Notes under the pieces: model-generated | Databases searched by the model: none | The model's input: the letters and a program-made list of their open reading frames with translations, nothing else | What the model was told of the DNA's origin: nothing | Part shown: positions 14,741 through 14,998 of the stretch, piece by piece | How positions within the stretch are numbered: the stretch's first letter is position 1 | How the letters are laid out: each line of letters opens with the position of its first letter | Source: Neobacillus cucumis | Lineage (GTDB): Bacteria > Bacillota > Bacilli > Bacillales_B > DSM-18226 | Reading direction: 5' to 3' | Length of the DNA stretch: 14,998 nucleotides | NCBI RefSeq assembly: GCF_023715505.1 | Contig: NZ_JAMBOH010000059.1 | Location: 1-14,998 of the forward strand | Translations under genes and position numbers: made by a program

Positions 14741-14998
14741 GTTTATTTTTTTAATTTATTTGCATAATTTATTCCTAATAATTAATATCTCTTTATTTAA
14801 ACCGAAACCCCTTAGGAATATGTCGATAAATTTAATTACCACAATTTCTTTTTAATTTATTTATTTTGTTACACTAGTGTTGCATTAAAAATGTCGTAAT
14901 TTTCAGTTTAGTCATCTTTCTTATTTAGAGCCAAAAAAGTAAATACCCAATCAAAGGTGGCTCCATCCATTTGGAAATTTATTTACAATTAGACCTAT
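14741..14998. other. AT-rich region without a supported gene
   Basis: About 258 bases of very AT-rich sequence with no convincing gene on either strand. It holds a 9-base inverted pair TATTCCTAA (14770-14778) / TTAGGAATA (14812-14820) separated by 33 bases, and a 10-base palindrome ACACTAGTGT (14871-14880). No tRNA, CRISPR or insertion-sequence end was recognised. It appears to be the right edge of the defence locus. Confidence 0.5.

Noticed and set aside
14770..14820. Nine-base inverted pair TATTCCTAA / TTAGGAATA
   Set aside because: Short arms, 33-base spacing and AT-rich composition make chance occurrence likely; no T-tract or gene context.
14871..14880. Palindrome ACACTAGTGT
   Set aside because: A single 10-base palindrome in AT-rich sequence with no linked promoter or gene in the window; too weak to call an operator.
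14908..14970. 20-codon minus-strand frame beginning MDGATFDW near the right edge
   Set aside because: Very short, no ribosome binding site, and stops lie just upstream in frame; not supportable as a gene.

Overview
The window is AT-rich (roughly 70% A+T by eye). It has strong GGAGG-type ribosome binding sites, a TTG start, short intergenic gaps and overlapping stop/start codons. This suggests a low-GC Firmicute, most likely a member of the Bacillaceae; the genus cannot be told. All large genes lie on the + strand, and the content is that of a phage-defence island.

Layout. Positions 1-204 hold the 3' end of an unrecognised gene. Positions 205-896 are almost gene-free: a terminator-like hairpin, a short minus-strand remnant resembling the C-terminus of an IS3-family transposase, an imperfect hairpin near 750-775, and a probable sigma-A promoter at 826-854. 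Positions 912-9373 carry three tightly packed genes recognised as dptF, dptG and dptH, the restriction half of a DNA phosphorothioation (PT) restriction-modification system. A hairpin terminator (9381-9414) closes this block. A second block (9486-14660) holds a DUF4007-family protein, a 1150-residue P-loop ATPase and a PAPS-reductase-like PP-loop protein, and ends in a strong terminator with a perfect 22-bp stem (14690-14740). The remaining ~260 bases are AT-rich and hold no gene I can support.

How the genes may work together. DptFGH (also called DndFGH) is known to attack DNA lacking PT marks. In characterised systems it sits beside dndBCDE, which places the marks. No DndB, C, D or E homologue is visible here. 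The genes directly downstream are instead a PP-loop enzyme of the PAPS reductase superfamily (the superfamily of the sulfur-handling protein DndC and of BREX type 4 BrxP), a large ATPase that loosely recalls BrxC/PglY, and DUF4007, which looks DNA-binding. My main hypothesis is that this three-gene module is a non-canonical modification or self-marking partner of DptFGH. The alternative is that classical dnd genes lie outside the window. The sequence alone cannot decide.
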